Shown: piece after piece, positions 1-9,254 of the stretch | How positions within the stretch are numbered: position 1 is the stretch's first letter | Layout of the letters: each line of letters opens with the position of its first letter | NCBI RefSeq assembly: GCF_003730195.1 | Contig: NZ_QWGG01000003.1 | Coordinates: 186,001-250,000, forward strand | DNA: 64,000 nucleotides | From: Halosimplex salinum | GTDB lineage: Archaea; Halobacteriota; Halobacteria; Halobacteriales; Haloarculaceae | Direction: 5' to 3' | The notes under the pieces: generated by a model | Database searches by the model: none | Told to the model about the DNA's origin: nothing | The model's input: the letters and a program-made list of their open reading frames with translations, nothing else | Program-made: the position numbers and the translations under genes

Positions 1-335
1 CCCAGGCGGCGGTCCTGCGGGCGCTCCGGGACACGCCGCCGGAGTACTACGAGCGGAACCGACAGCGCCTGCGCGAGCGGATCGACCGGTTCACCGACGC
101 GCTCGACGCGGCCGGCGCCGAGTACACGACGCCGGGCGGGTCGTTCTACGTAATGGCCCGGTTCGAGGGGTTCCCGGGGACGATGGAGAACGTCGAGCGC
201 CTGATCGACGAGGCGGGGGTCGCGGGGATGCCCGGTGAGGCGTTCGGCGAGGCGCGGGCCGACTGGCTGCGCTTCGCGCTCGTCACGCCGCGGGTCGACG
301 AGGCGGCCGAGCGACTGGCCGACTATCTGGGGTAG
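1..335 (+). CDS. PLP-dependent aminotransferase, C-terminal part (5' end outside window)
   Basis: Only the last 110 residues are present, read in the frame beginning at base 3; the gene starts upstream of the window. The visible part matches the small C-terminal domain of fold-type I (AspC-like) aminotransferases: GGSFYVMARF, then GMPGEAFGEA, then DWLRFALVTP, whose Arg is the position that binds the substrate alpha-carboxylate in this family. The reaction would be amino-group transfer between an amino acid and a 2-oxo acid in the cytosol. The lysine-bearing PLP domain is not visible, so substrate cannot be assigned. Confidence 0.85.
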   Translation, partial: QAAVLRALRDTPPEYYERNRQRLRERIDRFTDALDAAGAEYTTPGGSFYVMARFEGFPGTMENVERLIDEAGVAGMPGEAFGEARADWLRFALVTPRVDEAAERLADYLG

Positions 336-361
336 GGCGACTCACCCGCGAGGCGGACCGG

Positions 362-1417
362 TCAGTCGATACGCACGGACTCGCCGCGCTCGGCCGACTC
401 GTAGATGGCCTCGACGATCTCGACGGCCGGGCGCGCCGCCGGCCCGTCGAGCATGAACGGTTCGCCGGTCTCGCGGGCGTCGAGGAACTCGCGGACGTTC
501 GGCAGTTCGAGCGGGTCGGGTTCGTTTGCGCCGGCGTCCGGTTCGGTGAACCGCTCCCGGATCGCCGCGTCGTCGTCGCGTTCCTCGCGGAACGCCCAGG
601 TGTCGAGTTCCTCGCCGCGGATCTCCGCGGAGCCGTCGCGCCCCCCGAGTTCGTAGCGGATGTCGCCGCCGGGATAGGTGGCGGTCGTCGCGAGCACCTG
701 TCCGAGCGTCCCGTCGCGGAAGCGAAGCGTCGCGACCGCGGTGTCCTCGACGTCCAGGTCGGCGTCGTGCCCACGCACGTCGGCGAAGGCGAACACCTCC
801 GCGACGGGGTTCTCGCCGGGGTCGAGGTCCAGTCCGGCGCCGACGATCCACTGGAGGGCGTCGATGTTGTGGATCGCCTGGTTCATCGCGGCGCCGCCGC
901 CCGCGACGTCGCGCTCGGCCTGCCACGTGCCGTCGTAGTAGTCGTCCGCACGCCACCACGGGAGCGCGGTGGTCGCGACCGCCAGCGACCCGAAGCGCCC
1001 CTCGGCGACCGCCTCCCTGACCGTTCGGACGATCGGTTTGTACCGGCGCTGGAAGACGCAGCCGAGCCGGATGCCGTGGTCGTCGGCCGCGTCGATCATC
1101 CGGTCGATGCGCTCGGTCGTGATCTCGAGGGGCTTCTCGCAGAACACGTCGACGCCGCGCTCGGCGGCCGCGAGCGCCGGGTCGAGGTGGGCGCCGCTCG
1201 GCGTACAGACGTCGAGCACGTCCGGGTCGGCGTCGTCGAGCATCGCCTCGACGTCGAGAAAGGGGTCGCAGTCGTGTTCGTCGGCGAACGCCGCGACGTG
1301 GTCCTCGTCACGGCCCGCACAGGCGACGATCTCGACGTCGTCGAGCTGGTCGTAGACTCGGGTGTGCGTTCCGGCGGCGCTGCCGACGCCCGCGAAGGCG
1401 ATCCGGTGGGTGGGCAT
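362..1417 (-). CDS. Gfo/Idh/MocA family oxidoreductase
   Basis: This 351-residue protein is a cytosolic NAD(P)-dependent dehydrogenase of the Gfo/Idh/MocA family. An N-terminal Rossmann motif (AFAGVGSAAG, residues 8-17) is followed by the family EKP motif (about residues 94-96) and the C-terminal substrate domain with an HNIDALQW segment that carries the usual catalytic His region. The open frame runs far upstream, but that part is antisense-like shadow of the kinase gene, so the ATG before PTHRIAFAG was taken as start. It lies 44 bases downstream of the histidine kinase on the same strand; a functional link is not evident. The substrate, probably a sugar or cyclitol, cannot be named. Confidence 0.85.
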   Translation of the reverse strand: MPTHRIAFAGVGSAAGTHTRVYDQLDDVEIVACAGRDEDHVAAFADEHDCDPFLDVEAMLDDADPDVLDVCTPSGAHLDPALAAAERGVDVFCEKPLEITTERIDRMIDAADDHGIRLGCVFQRRYKPIVRTVREAVAEGRFGSLAVATTALPWWRADDYYDGTWQAERDVAGGGAAMNQAIHNIDALQWIVGAGLDLDPGENPVAEVFAFADVRGHDADLDVEDTAVATLRFRDGTLGQVLATTATYPGGDIRYELGGRDGSAEIRGEELDTWAFREERDDDAAIRERFTEPDAGANEPDPLELPNVREFLDARETGEPFMLDGPAARPAVEIVEAIYESAERGESVRID

Positions 1418-1461
1418 ACGGTCGACAGGCGTCGCCCGACGAAAAAGACCGGGGACCGCGG

Positions 1462-3759
1462 TCAGGTCGCGTCCTCGGGGTCGCCGGCGTCGAGGCGGAC
1501 GGTGACGGTCGTCCCGTCGGCGCCGGTGTCGAAGTCCAGTTCGCCGCCCGAGCGCTCGACGACCCAGGAGACGAGCCAGAGACCGACGCCCGTGCCGTGC
1601 TTGAGCGGCGTCTCCTCGCGGTCGGCGAGCACGTCGAGTTCGGCCTGCGAGATACCGGGCCCGTCGTCTGTGATGCGCAGGAGGACGGTGTCGTCGTCCC
1701 GCGTCGCCGAGACCGCCACCGAGGACGCGCCCGTCGCCTCGTCGGACTCCCGACGAGCCGTCGGAGCAGAGCGCTGCTCCGCGGTGTCGTCGGGAGCGTC
1801 GGCGACCGACGAGTCGCCGGGGTGTGCTCCGGCGGTGTCCTCCGGAGCGTCGGCGACGCATCCGTGCTCCACCGCGTTCTCGATCAGGTTCTCGACGGCG
1901 TAGGGGAACGCGCGGTGGACGCGAACGGGCACCTGTTCGGTGATCTGCACGTCGTAGGCGGCCTCGGAGTGGGCCGCGGACACGTTGGCGACACACCGGT
2001 TGACGACCGAGCGCAGGTCGAGCGTGACTCGTCCCTCGTCGCTCTCGATGACGCGTTCGATCGCCCTGGCCTTCTCCGCGGTACCGACGAGCTCCTCGCT
2101 CCGGTCGACGATGGTCTCGGCCATCCGACGCTCCTCGCCGGTCGTGCGTTCGGCGAGGACCTCGGCCTGCCCGCGGACGACGGTCAGGCCGGTCCGCACG
2201 TCGTGTCTGAGGACGCGCGTGAGCACCTGCTTGAGCAGGTCGAGTTCGCTCTCGCGCCGCTCGCGCTCGGTGACTTCGTGGAGGATCCCGACGGAGCCGT
2301 CCGCGTCGTCGGCCGCGCCCAGGCCCGCGACGGTCGCTTCGAACTGTCTGACGCCGTCGTCGGTGGGGAGGTCGAACTCGCAGATTTCGCTCTCGCCGGG
2401 GTCGGTCGCGTCGTCGAGCGCCTCGTCGATGCGGTCGATCGCCTCGTCGGGGAGGAGGTCTGGCAGGGAGGTACCGTGCAGCGAGTCGACGGAGCGGTCG
2501 AACAGTCCGGCCATCGCGTCGTTGCAGATCTCGATACGGCACTCGCCGTCGACGACGTACATCGGGTCGCCGGCGCTCTCGACGAGTCGGCGGTACTGTT
2601 CGAGCGTGCGCTCCCGGTCGCGGCGGTCGGTCACGTCGCGGGCGACGTTGACCAGCCCCTCGTACTCCTCGTCGCCGCGAACCGAGAAGTGGACGGCCAG
2701 GGTCCGCTCCTCGCCGTCGGCCGTCTCGAAGGTCATGTCGATGACCGCGCTGTCCCGGTCGGTGTTGCGCAGCTTCTGCAGCGTCCGCTGCCCGGCCTGG
2801 AGCTGTCCCTCGGTCATGAACGTCGCCGTGTGCTCGTCGACCATGTCCTCGTGACCGAGTAGGTCCGCGAACGACTCGTTGTGGTACTCGACGCGACCGT
2901 TGGCGTCGACCACGGAGATACCGTCCTGGACGTGCCGGTCGAGGAGGTCGAGGAGTTCGAACCGCGCGTCCGACCGCGCCGACCAGGTCACGTCCTCGAC
3001 GACGACCAGCCTGAGCGGGCCGACCGTCTCGGGGAACTCGTGTTCGCTGTACCGGAAGGAGGCCTCGCCGTCGGCCGTCGGGAGGGTAAAGCGGGTCGGC
3101 TCCGCGGGGACCTCGGGGCCGCGGATCGTCCGGATCGCCCCGGGGTCGTGTGACAGCGCCGCCGAGAGCTGCTTGTAGAAGTTCGGCGTCTCCGGGATCG
3201 AGACCGTCACGCCCCGGTCCTCGAAGAGGTCCCGGAGCGGCGTCGTCTCCCACATGACCGTCCCGTCGGCGTAGACGAGGTAGCAACTGGACGACTGGGT
3301 CTCCGGGTCGACGCGCTCGAACGCGCGGGTGAACCGCGACCCGGAGGTGCCGGCCGCTCTGGTCGTCCCGAGCAGTTTCTCGAGGACGAACTCCAGCCCC
3401 TCCTCGGCGGTCCACTTCTCTATCAGCGTGTCGGCCGCCCCGGACACCGCCGGGTCGAGGTCCGTCGGGTCGACGCTCGTGTAGAGGGCGACGGGCGCGT
3501 CGGCGCCGTCCAGGAGCGCGGCCACGTCGGCCTCGGCGTTGGGCTCGATCACGAAGACGTCGAAGTCGCCGGCGTCCAGCCACTCGTCGGTCCGGTCGAC
3601 GTCACTGGTCCCCTCGTAAGTCACGTCGTCGTCCGTCCGGTCGACGAACTCGCTCAGTCGCGAGAGAACCGTCTCGTCCGGGTCGAAGTGGCAGATCCGT
3701 ACGCCGGATCCGTCGCTCTCGTCCGAGTCGTCGTCCGCCTCGTCGTCCGATCCAGTCAT
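1462..3759 (-). CDS. PAS-domain sensor histidine kinase
   Basis: This 765-residue, apparently soluble kinase has an acidic start, a degenerate receiver-like domain (about 20-130), a poorly conserved sensory region (140-260), two PAS domains (265-380 and 388-500) and a kinase core. The phospho-acceptor is probably His519 in the LRHDVRTGL segment. The ATPase N-box is ENLIENAVEH (623-632), the G1 box TDDGPGIS (697-704) and the G2 box GTGVGLWLV (722-730). There are no membrane segments, so the ligand is likely intracellular. Between N-box and G1 box sits an acidic insert made of two 17-residue near-repeats (635-651, 652-668). No partner response regulator is adjacent. Confidence 0.88.
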   Translation of the reverse strand: MTGSDDEADDDSDESDGSGVRICHFDPDETVLSRLSEFVDRTDDDVTYEGTSDVDRTDEWLDAGDFDVFVIEPNAEADVAALLDGADAPVALYTSVDPTDLDPAVSGAADTLIEKWTAEEGLEFVLEKLLGTTRAAGTSGSRFTRAFERVDPETQSSSCYLVYADGTVMWETTPLRDLFEDRGVTVSIPETPNFYKQLSAALSHDPGAIRTIRGPEVPAEPTRFTLPTADGEASFRYSEHEFPETVGPLRLVVVEDVTWSARSDARFELLDLLDRHVQDGISVVDANGRVEYHNESFADLLGHEDMVDEHTATFMTEGQLQAGQRTLQKLRNTDRDSAVIDMTFETADGEERTLAVHFSVRGDEEYEGLVNVARDVTDRRDRERTLEQYRRLVESAGDPMYVVDGECRIEICNDAMAGLFDRSVDSLHGTSLPDLLPDEAIDRIDEALDDATDPGESEICEFDLPTDDGVRQFEATVAGLGAADDADGSVGILHEVTERERRESELDLLKQVLTRVLRHDVRTGLTVVRGQAEVLAERTTGEERRMAETIVDRSEELVGTAEKARAIERVIESDEGRVTLDLRSVVNRCVANVSAAHSEAAYDVQITEQVPVRVHRAFPYAVENLIENAVEHGCVADAPEDTAGAHPGDSSVADAPDDTAEQRSAPTARRESDEATGASSVAVSATRDDDTVLLRITDDGPGISQAELDVLADREETPLKHGTGVGLWLVSWVVERSGGELDFDTGADGTTVTVRLDAGDPEDAT

Positions 3760-3916
3760 CTGTGGTCCCCAGCGCGTCGGCCCGCGTCACGTACCCCAAC
3801 ACACGTTCCGTCGGCCGTCGATGGCGGATTCTCTGTCTCCAGGACCATAAGTGTCCCGTGGAGGCGGCCGGACGGCATCCGTGCGTTCATACGCGAGGAC
3901 GACACAGAGATCCACG

Positions 3917-6478
3917 ATGGCCGAAGACCGGACCGAGAGCGGCGAGGCCGGGAGCGGGTCGACGAGCGGCGCCGAACCGGGCGACGCCGAGGCGGCGTTC
4001 CCGAGCGGCGACCCCGAGACCGCCTGGCGAGACGTGTTCGGCTTCGACGAGCCCTACGAGAGCCAGACCGACGCGATCGAAACGGCGATCGACGTCGGCC
4101 AGCAGGGCGGCTACTTCGCCATGGAGGGGCCCTGCGGGACCGGCAAGACGATGGCCGCGCTGACCGCCGGCGCGACGCTCGTGCGGACGACGCGGAAGTA
4201 CGACCGCGTGATGGTCGTCACGCCGGTCAAACAGCAGCGCATCCAGTTCGTCGAGGACCTCCGGGCGATGAACGGCCGACTCGCCGCGGACCCCGACGCA
4301 CCGGACCCGCTCGACGGCGTCGCGCTCGTCGGCAAGCGCGACCTCTGTCCGTACGGGCGCGAGGGCGCGTTCCCGGACGACGCCTCGACCCACGACCGCT
4401 GTGAGGACCTGCGCGAGTCGACGGCGAACCTCGTCGAGGCCGACCGCCGCTCGGAGGACGCGCCCGCGGCCGACGCGTCGCTCGAATCCGACCCCGAAGA
4501 CGTCTGGTGGGACCCCGAGGTCGCGAGCGACCTGGTCCGCGAAGCGCGCATGGACGCCGACACCTACCGCACCTTCGACAGCGCACTCGAAACCGGGGGC
4601 GCCGAGTCGCCCTACCCGCGGAGCCAGCCCAGCGCGCCCGAGGGGATGACCTCGGGCGACGACGACCCTCTGTACTGCCCGTTCGAGGCCGACTGGTTCG
4701 CCCGCAACAAGGGCTCGCCCGTCGACTTCTCGGCCGGCGAGAACCGGGTCGTGACGGCCGACGACTACTTACCGGCCAGCGTCGAGCGCGGCACCTGTCC
4801 ACACCGGGTGATGGGCGTCATGCTCGAACACGCCGACGTGATCGTCGGCAACTACAACCACGTGTTCGACCCCGGGTCGCGCCCGCTCGTCGCCGCCGCG
4901 CTCGACTCCTCGACCTTCCTCGTCGTCGACGAGGCCCACAGGCTGGAGGAGCGCGTGCGCGACCTCCTCTCCGACCGGGTGGGTCGGTCGACGATCAAGC
5001 GAGCGCGCAACGACTGCAACCAGCTACTCACGCGTGCCCGGGAGAGCCGGGACCGCAAGCGGCAGGTCGAGGACCGCCTCGCCAGTCACGACGTGCCCCT
5101 CTCCGCGCTCGACCAGGCGCGGGCGTTCTACGACGACCTGATCGACTGGCTGGACGAGCGCGTCGAGCGCTACCTCGACGAGGAGTTCGAGCGCGACTGG
5201 CGCGTCGGCGACCCGGCAGAGAGCGTCCCCGCCCGCGACGTGGAGATACCCCTCCGGGATCCGGACGAACCGAAACCCGACGAACTCACGCGCTGGGCCG
5301 AACGGCAGGGGTACGACGGAGACACGTGGCGGACCCTCGCCACCGTCGGCGCGGCCGTCGAGGACGCCATCGACGGCCTCGGGCTGACGCGCTCGCCGGT
5401 GTGTGCCGCGGTCGGCGTGGTCATGACCCGCTGGTGGGAGCGCGACCACGACCGCTACCTGCGGGAGATCGAACTCGAACACTCCCCCAAGACGGGACAG
5501 GCGGCCGACGCCGTCGACGAGGGCTACCAGCGCGTCTACACCCCCGGGCTCGTCCTCTTCGACTGCATGCCCAGCGAGTCCCTGAAGGAGATATTCGACT
5601 CGCTGGGCGGGGGCGTCCTCATGAGCGCGACGCTCTCGCCGCTCGACGTGTTCACCGAGGTCTCCGGGCTCGAATCGCTCCGCGACGGCGACCCGGACCC
5701 GGGACCGACCCCCGACGAGGGTGACCACGGCCGCCCGGTGAAGGCCGACAGCTACCCCCTGCGATTCCCGGCGGAGAACCGCGCTAGCTGGACGATCGAC
5801 GCCCGGCCGTTCACCGCGCGCAACCGCGGGAACCCGGGCGACATGGACCCGCTGGGCGACGGCTGGAACGAGACGCGCGACGAGTACGCTCACGTCCTGC
5901 GGTCGGTCGCGCGCTCGCCGGGGAACGTCCTCGTGGCGATGCCCAACTACCGGGAAGCGGAGTGGGCCGGTGCCTACCTCGACGGCGCCGTCGACAAGCC
6001 CGTCCTCGTCGACGAGAGTTCGAGCAACGAGGCCACCGAGGAGCTCAAGGCCGAGTTCTTCGCCGGCGACGGGAAGGTTCTCGTGACGAGCACGCGCGGG
6101 ACGCTCACGGAGGGCGTCGACTACGACGGCGAGAAGCTGGCGGCGGCGCTCGTGATCGGCGTCCCGCTCGTCAACGTCGGATCACCACGTGTACAGGCGG
6201 TCCGTCGCGCCTACGCCGACGAGTTCGGCGAGGACAACGCCTTCGAGTACGCCCTGACTGTCCCCGCGGTCCGGCGCGCCCGGCAGGCCATCGGACGCGT
6301 CATCCGCGGCACCGACGAGGTGGGCGTCCGCGTCTTCGCCGACCGGCGATACACGGAGGGGACCCGCCACTCCGTCCACGAGTACCTCTCGCCCGCGGAA
6401 CGCGAGGAGTTCGTGCGGATGACCGCGGAGTTCCTCGACGGGAAACTGGAGCGGTTCTGGAGCGACCGGGCGCAGTAA
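3917..6478 (+). CDS. XPD/DinG-family ATP-dependent DNA helicase with probable Fe-S cluster
   Basis: This 853-residue protein is a superfamily 2 helicase of the XPD/Rad3/DinG type, presumably unwinding DNA 5' to 3' during repair. Visible elements are Walker A EGPCGTGKT (about 70-78), the DEAH box VVDEAH (336-341), the motif LMSATLSPL, GTLTEGVDY, and motif VI RARQAIGRVIRG. Cys144, Cys162, Cys254 and Cys294 lie between Walker A and DEAH and are good candidates for the four Fe-S ligands, although the second-to-third spacing is unusually long. The ATG before AEDRTESGE was chosen; the 22 codons upstream have no family similarity. It stands alone and faces away from the kinase. Confidence 0.9.
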   Translation: MAEDRTESGEAGSGSTSGAEPGDAEAAFPSGDPETAWRDVFGFDEPYESQTDAIETAIDVGQQGGYFAMEGPCGTGKTMAALTAGATLVRTTRKYDRVMVVTPVKQQRIQFVEDLRAMNGRLAADPDAPDPLDGVALVGKRDLCPYGREGAFPDDASTHDRCEDLRESTANLVEADRRSEDAPAADASLESDPEDVWWDPEVASDLVREARMDADTYRTFDSALETGGAESPYPRSQPSAPEGMTSGDDDPLYCPFEADWFARNKGSPVDFSAGENRVVTADDYLPASVERGTCPHRVMGVMLEHADVIVGNYNHVFDPGSRPLVAAALDSSTFLVVDEAHRLEERVRDLLSDRVGRSTIKRARNDCNQLLTRARESRDRKRQVEDRLASHDVPLSALDQARAFYDDLIDWLDERVERYLDEEFERDWRVGDPAESVPARDVEIPLRDPDEPKPDELTRWAERQGYDGDTWRTLATVGAAVEDAIDGLGLTRSPVCAAVGVVMTRWWERDHDRYLREIELEHSPKTGQAADAVDEGYQRVYTPGLVLFDCMPSESLKEIFDSLGGGVLMSATLSPLDVFTEVSGLESLRDGDPDPGPTPDEGDHGRPVKADSYPLRFPAENRASWTIDARPFTARNRGNPGDMDPLGDGWNETRDEYAHVLRSVARSPGNVLVAMPNYREAEWAGAYLDGAVDKPVLVDESSSNEATEELKAEFFAGDGKVLVTSTRGTLTEGVDYDGEKLAAALVIGVPLVNVGSPRVQAVRRAYADEFGEDNAFEYALTVPAVRRARQAIGRVIRGTDEVGVRVFADRRYTEGTRHSVHEYLSPAEREEFVRMTAEFLDGKLERFWSDRAQ

Positions 6479-6681
6479 AATCGTGCTAGTCGATACCACG
6501 GTACGGCGGCGCGGTCGCGTCGATTCGCGCCGCTGGGCCGGGTCGTCTCAGTCCGCCGACGGGTAGCACCGATATACCCCGGTGCAGCCGACTGTTTCGA
6601 ACGGTTGGAGGGGAGTTAATCGGTGTATACCGCCATCCACGGCCGGAAAGCATATGCCGGAGGATCACTGTTAGTCAAGGG

Positions 6682-6837
6682 ATGCCAGAGTGTCAGAACT
6701 GTGGGTCGTTCGTGACAGAGGCGTACGTACGCGTATTCACGCCCGACGGTCACACCGGCCCCCGAGTCTGTCCGTTCTGCGAAGACAAACTCCGCGACGG
6801 AGCCGAGGTGCGCGAGGCTCGGTCGTCGCGGTCATAG
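6682..6837 (+). CDS. 51-residue zinc-finger microprotein (DUF7563-like)
   Basis: The ATG at 6682 opens a 51-codon frame with two Cys-x-x-Cys knuckles, CQNCGS (residues 4-9) and CPFCED (30-35), the pattern of a treble-clef or zinc-ribbon microprotein. The sequence MPECQNCGSFVTEAYVRVF resembles a small family widespread in haloarchaea that I recall as DUF7563. Its role is unknown; regulation by protein or nucleic-acid binding is a guess. It is well separated from both neighbours and so is probably monocistronic. Confidence 0.75.
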   Translation: MPECQNCGSFVTEAYVRVFTPDGHTGPRVCPFCEDKLRDGAEVREARSSRS

Positions 6838-7493
6838 GCATCACGCCTAGCCGCTCGTGCCGGCCGTCCGGGGGGACGGTCGATCCTTTGCTGTTCGACC
6901 TCGGGTAGTGGCGACTGCGTGAGTAATATGAAATCCTGCTGGAACGATCCGGATCTGCTGGGACTGAAAGGCCTCGACCCGCTCGCTAGGAACTGGATCG
7001 ACCGAAAGAGACAGCGGGTGCCGAAAGCCCTCGCCCCACTCGCTCACGGCACCCTTCGGTCGCTGTTCGCGTGTCGAGGCGCTCCCGGTGGTCGCGCCTC
7101 GCTCTCGCGGTCGCTGAACCGGGATATCCTCCCTTCGGTCGGATAGTGCCCGCTCAGCGACCACGGGGCTGCGCCCCGCGAGCGCGCCTCGCCCTTTCAG
7201 TCCGCCAGGGACCGGGAAAGCAACGCACAGCACCGCGCCTCACGCCTCCCCAGCCGATTCGCTCGGTCGCTACGCTCCCTCTCTCATCCACCTGATGACT
7301 CCCTCCGGTCGTCTTCCGAGCCTTCGCTCGTTTCACTCGCGAAGACCTCGCGCGGCTACGTCGCGGCATGAACGCCGCGACAGCGCGCGCTACCGCGGGC
7401 TATTCGGTCGGTCCTCCGAGCAGTCGCCCACGAGTCGGGCAGACCGGTCCGCGAAAAGGTGACGTTTTCCGTCGCGCGACGGGAACTGAGAGT
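6838..7493. other. Non-coding interval of about 650 bases holding dispersed repeat copy A
   Basis: No convincing gene was found. The open frames inside (for example 6919-7146) have arginine/serine-rich translations unlike acidic haloarchaeal proteins. From about 7010 to 7260 the DNA matches, in inverted orientation, the interval at 43459-43660 (see the two repeat entries). The last part before 7494 should contain the promoter of the Get3-type ATPase gene. Confidence 0.6.
7010..7260 (+). repeat. Dispersed intergenic repeat, copy A
   Basis: Three blocks match copy B on the opposite strand. Bases 7072-7115 (44 nt) equal the complement of 43554-43597. Bases 7178-7210 (33 nt) equal the complement of 43504-43536. 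Bases 7225-7260 match the complement of 43459-43494 with two mismatches. A weaker match extends left to about 7010. The sequence between the blocks differs in length and content: copy A carries an extra stretch of roughly 35 bases between the first two blocks. The pattern is that of a non-coding element conserved in blocks. Confidence 0.85.
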
Positions 7494-8558
7494 ATGAGCG
7501 AGATCGACGTCGAGGCGGTCGAGGAGATCGACGACGACGCGGTGCCGATGGGCGTCGACGCCCCGGAGTACGTCCTCTACGGGGGGAAAGGCGGCGTCGG
7601 CAAGACGACGATGGCCGCCGCGACGGCGCTCGCGAGCGCCCGCGACGACACCGCGACGCTCGTCGTCTCCACCGACCCCGCTCACTCCCTCTCGGACACG
7701 CTGGAGTCCGATATCCCGGCCGAACCCGCGCGTATCCGCGAGGACATCCCCCTCTACGCCGCCGAGATCGACCCCGAGGCGGCGCTGGAGGACGGCCCGT
7801 TCGCCGAGGGCGGCGGCGTCGGTGGTGCGGGCGGTGCGCTGGGCGGTCTGGGCGGGATGCTCGGCGGCGACGACGACGAGATGGTCGACCCGCTGGGCGG
7901 GTCGATGCCCGGCGCGGACGAGGCCGCCGCCATCCGCCTGCTCATCCGCTACATGGACGACCCGCGGTTCGACCGCGTCGTCGTCGACACCGCGCCGACG
8001 GGCCACACCCTCCGCCTGCTCGAACTCCCCGACGTGATGGACTCGATGGTCGGCAAGATCCTCTCCCTGCGCGAGCGGATGGGCGGGATGATGGACAACA
8101 TCACGAACATGATGGGCGGCGACGAGGAGGTCGACCCGGAGGAGGGGCTCGACGACCTGCGCGTGCTGAGCGACCGGATCGAGCAGTTGCGGTCGGTCCT
8201 GCAGGACCCGACCCAGACCGACTTCCGCGTCGTGATGGTGCCCGAAGAACTCTCCGTGCTGGAGTCGGAGCGCCTGCTCGCGCGACTCGACGAGTTCGAC
8301 GTGCCCGTCGGGACCGTCGTCGTGAACCGGGTGATGCAGGACCTCACCGACGTGGCCGACGTGGACGCCGACTGGTTCGTCTCGCCGGACCTGGACGACT
8401 GCGAGTTCTGTCAGCGGCGGTGGTCCGTCCAGCGCGAGGCGCTCTCGCGGTCGCAGGACGTCTTCCGCGGGCACGACGTGCGCCGCGTGCCGCTGTTCGC
8501 CGACGAACTGCACGGAGAACGCGCGCTCCGCCTGGTCGCGGCGTGTCTGGAGGAGTAG
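7494..8558 (+). CDS. TRC40/GET3/ArsA-family ATPase
   Basis: This 354-residue ATPase carries the deviant Walker A motif GKGGVGKTT (31-39), the switch I region STDPAHSLSD (59-68) and the A-loop region VVVDTAPTGHTLR (162-174). Cys303 and Cys306 (DDCEFC) match the CxxC that joins the Get3 dimer through zinc, which favours Get3/TRC40 over arsenite-pump ArsA; no arsenical genes are nearby. Family members target tail-anchored membrane proteins in the cytosol. A Gly-rich insert (105-125) and a Met-rich stretch (196-208) fall where the hydrophobic client groove is expected. The ATG before SEIDVEAVE was chosen. Its stop is one base from that of the convergent DJ-1-like gene. Confidence 0.87.
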   Translation: MSEIDVEAVEEIDDDAVPMGVDAPEYVLYGGKGGVGKTTMAAATALASARDDTATLVVSTDPAHSLSDTLESDIPAEPARIREDIPLYAAEIDPEAALEDGPFAEGGGVGGAGGALGGLGGMLGGDDDEMVDPLGGSMPGADEAAAIRLLIRYMDDPRFDRVVVDTAPTGHTLRLLELPDVMDSMVGKILSLRERMGGMMDNITNMMGGDEEVDPEEGLDDLRVLSDRIEQLRSVLQDPTQTDFRVVMVPEELSVLESERLLARLDEFDVPVGTVVVNRVMQDLTDVADVDADWFVSPDLDDCEFCQRRWSVQREALSRSQDVFRGHDVRRVPLFADELHGERALRLVAACLEE

Positions 8559-8559
8559 G

Positions 8560-9189
8560 TCAGCCGCGGTACACGTCGGTACTGCGCTCGTACTCCATCG
8601 TGTCTTCGACGTCGGAAGCGACTTCGTGGCCCCACTCGCGCTCGACCAGCCACAGCGCCGCGTCGATGCCCGCCGTTATCCCGCCGGCAGTCACCACGTC
8701 GCCGTCGTCCACGACCCTGGCGTCGACCACCTCGGCGTCGGTCCCGCGCAGGTCGTCGAGCGCGCTCCGGTGCGTGACGGCGGGCCGACCGTCGAGCAGG
8801 CCCGCCGCCGAGAGGACCATCGCGCCGGTACAGACCGAGAGGAGCGTCGTCCCGTCCTCGTGAAGCGCTCGGATGGTGTCGAGAACGGCCTCGTCGCCTG
8901 CCAGCGCGCGGGCGCCCGCCGCCTCCGCGCCCCCCTCGCCGCCGTCGTTCCAGCCCCCGCCCGGAACGACGAGGTAGTCGAGGCCGGCGTCGGGGGCGAG
9001 GACGCCGTCCGGTTCGACGCGGAGGTCGTAGGCGGCGGTGACCCGGTCGGTCTCGTCCGTCGCGAGCATCTCGACCGTCCAGTTCGCACCCGCGGCGCGG
9101 GCGTTCTGGAACACCTCGTAGGGACCGACGGCGTCGAGCTCCTCGAACCCCTCGAAGGCGAGGATGCCGAGCGAAGCTGAGTCACTCAT
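8560..9189 (-). CDS. DJ-1/PfpI family protein (class I glutamine amidotransferase fold)
   Basis: The 209-residue protein shows the DJ-1/PfpI fold: an early acidic site in FEGFEELDAVGPYEVF (13-28) and the nucleophile elbow with Cys in LLSVCTGAMVLS. The DAVGPYEVF segment and SVCTGA elbow are closest to the isonitrile-hydratase-like and AraC-N-terminal subgroups. No DNA-binding domain is attached. The biochemical role in haloarchaea is not established: hydratase, deglycase-like or protective functions are all possible. It converges on the Get3-type gene with one base between the stops and is followed upstream by glycerate kinase on the same strand, 65 bases apart. Confidence 0.8.
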   Translation of the reverse strand: MSDSASLGILAFEGFEELDAVGPYEVFQNARAAGANWTVEMLATDETDRVTAAYDLRVEPDGVLAPDAGLDYLVVPGGGWNDGGEGGAEAAGARALAGDEAVLDTIRALHEDGTTLLSVCTGAMVLSAAGLLDGRPAVTHRSALDDLRGTDAEVVDARVVDDGDVVTAGGITAGIDAALWLVEREWGHEVASDVEDTMEYERSTDVYRG

Positions 9190-9254
9190 CGCTCGGTTCT
9201 ACCCGCGAGACGGGCGAAAAGCTATCGGCCAGTGGGAGAGTCCCCGGGCGTCCG

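Noticed and set aside
1418-3583. Long frame extending the Gfo/Idh gene upstream to 1073 codons
   Set aside because: It overlaps the histidine-kinase gene in another frame on the same strand and translates to Arg-rich sequence without domains.
6919-7146. 75-codon frame in the 7 kb gap
   Set aside because: Basic, Leu/Ser/Arg-rich translation unlike haloarchaeal proteins, and it overlaps the non-coding dispersed repeat.
7071-7295. Peptide RRSRWSRLALAVA conserved between both dispersed-repeat copies
   Set aside because: The shared peptide follows from near-identical DNA; spacers of different length break the remaining similarity, and composition is not protein-like.
7494-8558. Arsenite-pump ATPase ArsA
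   Set aside because: Single ATPase domain with the Get3 CxxC and no ars genes nearby; TRC40/Get3 is the better call.
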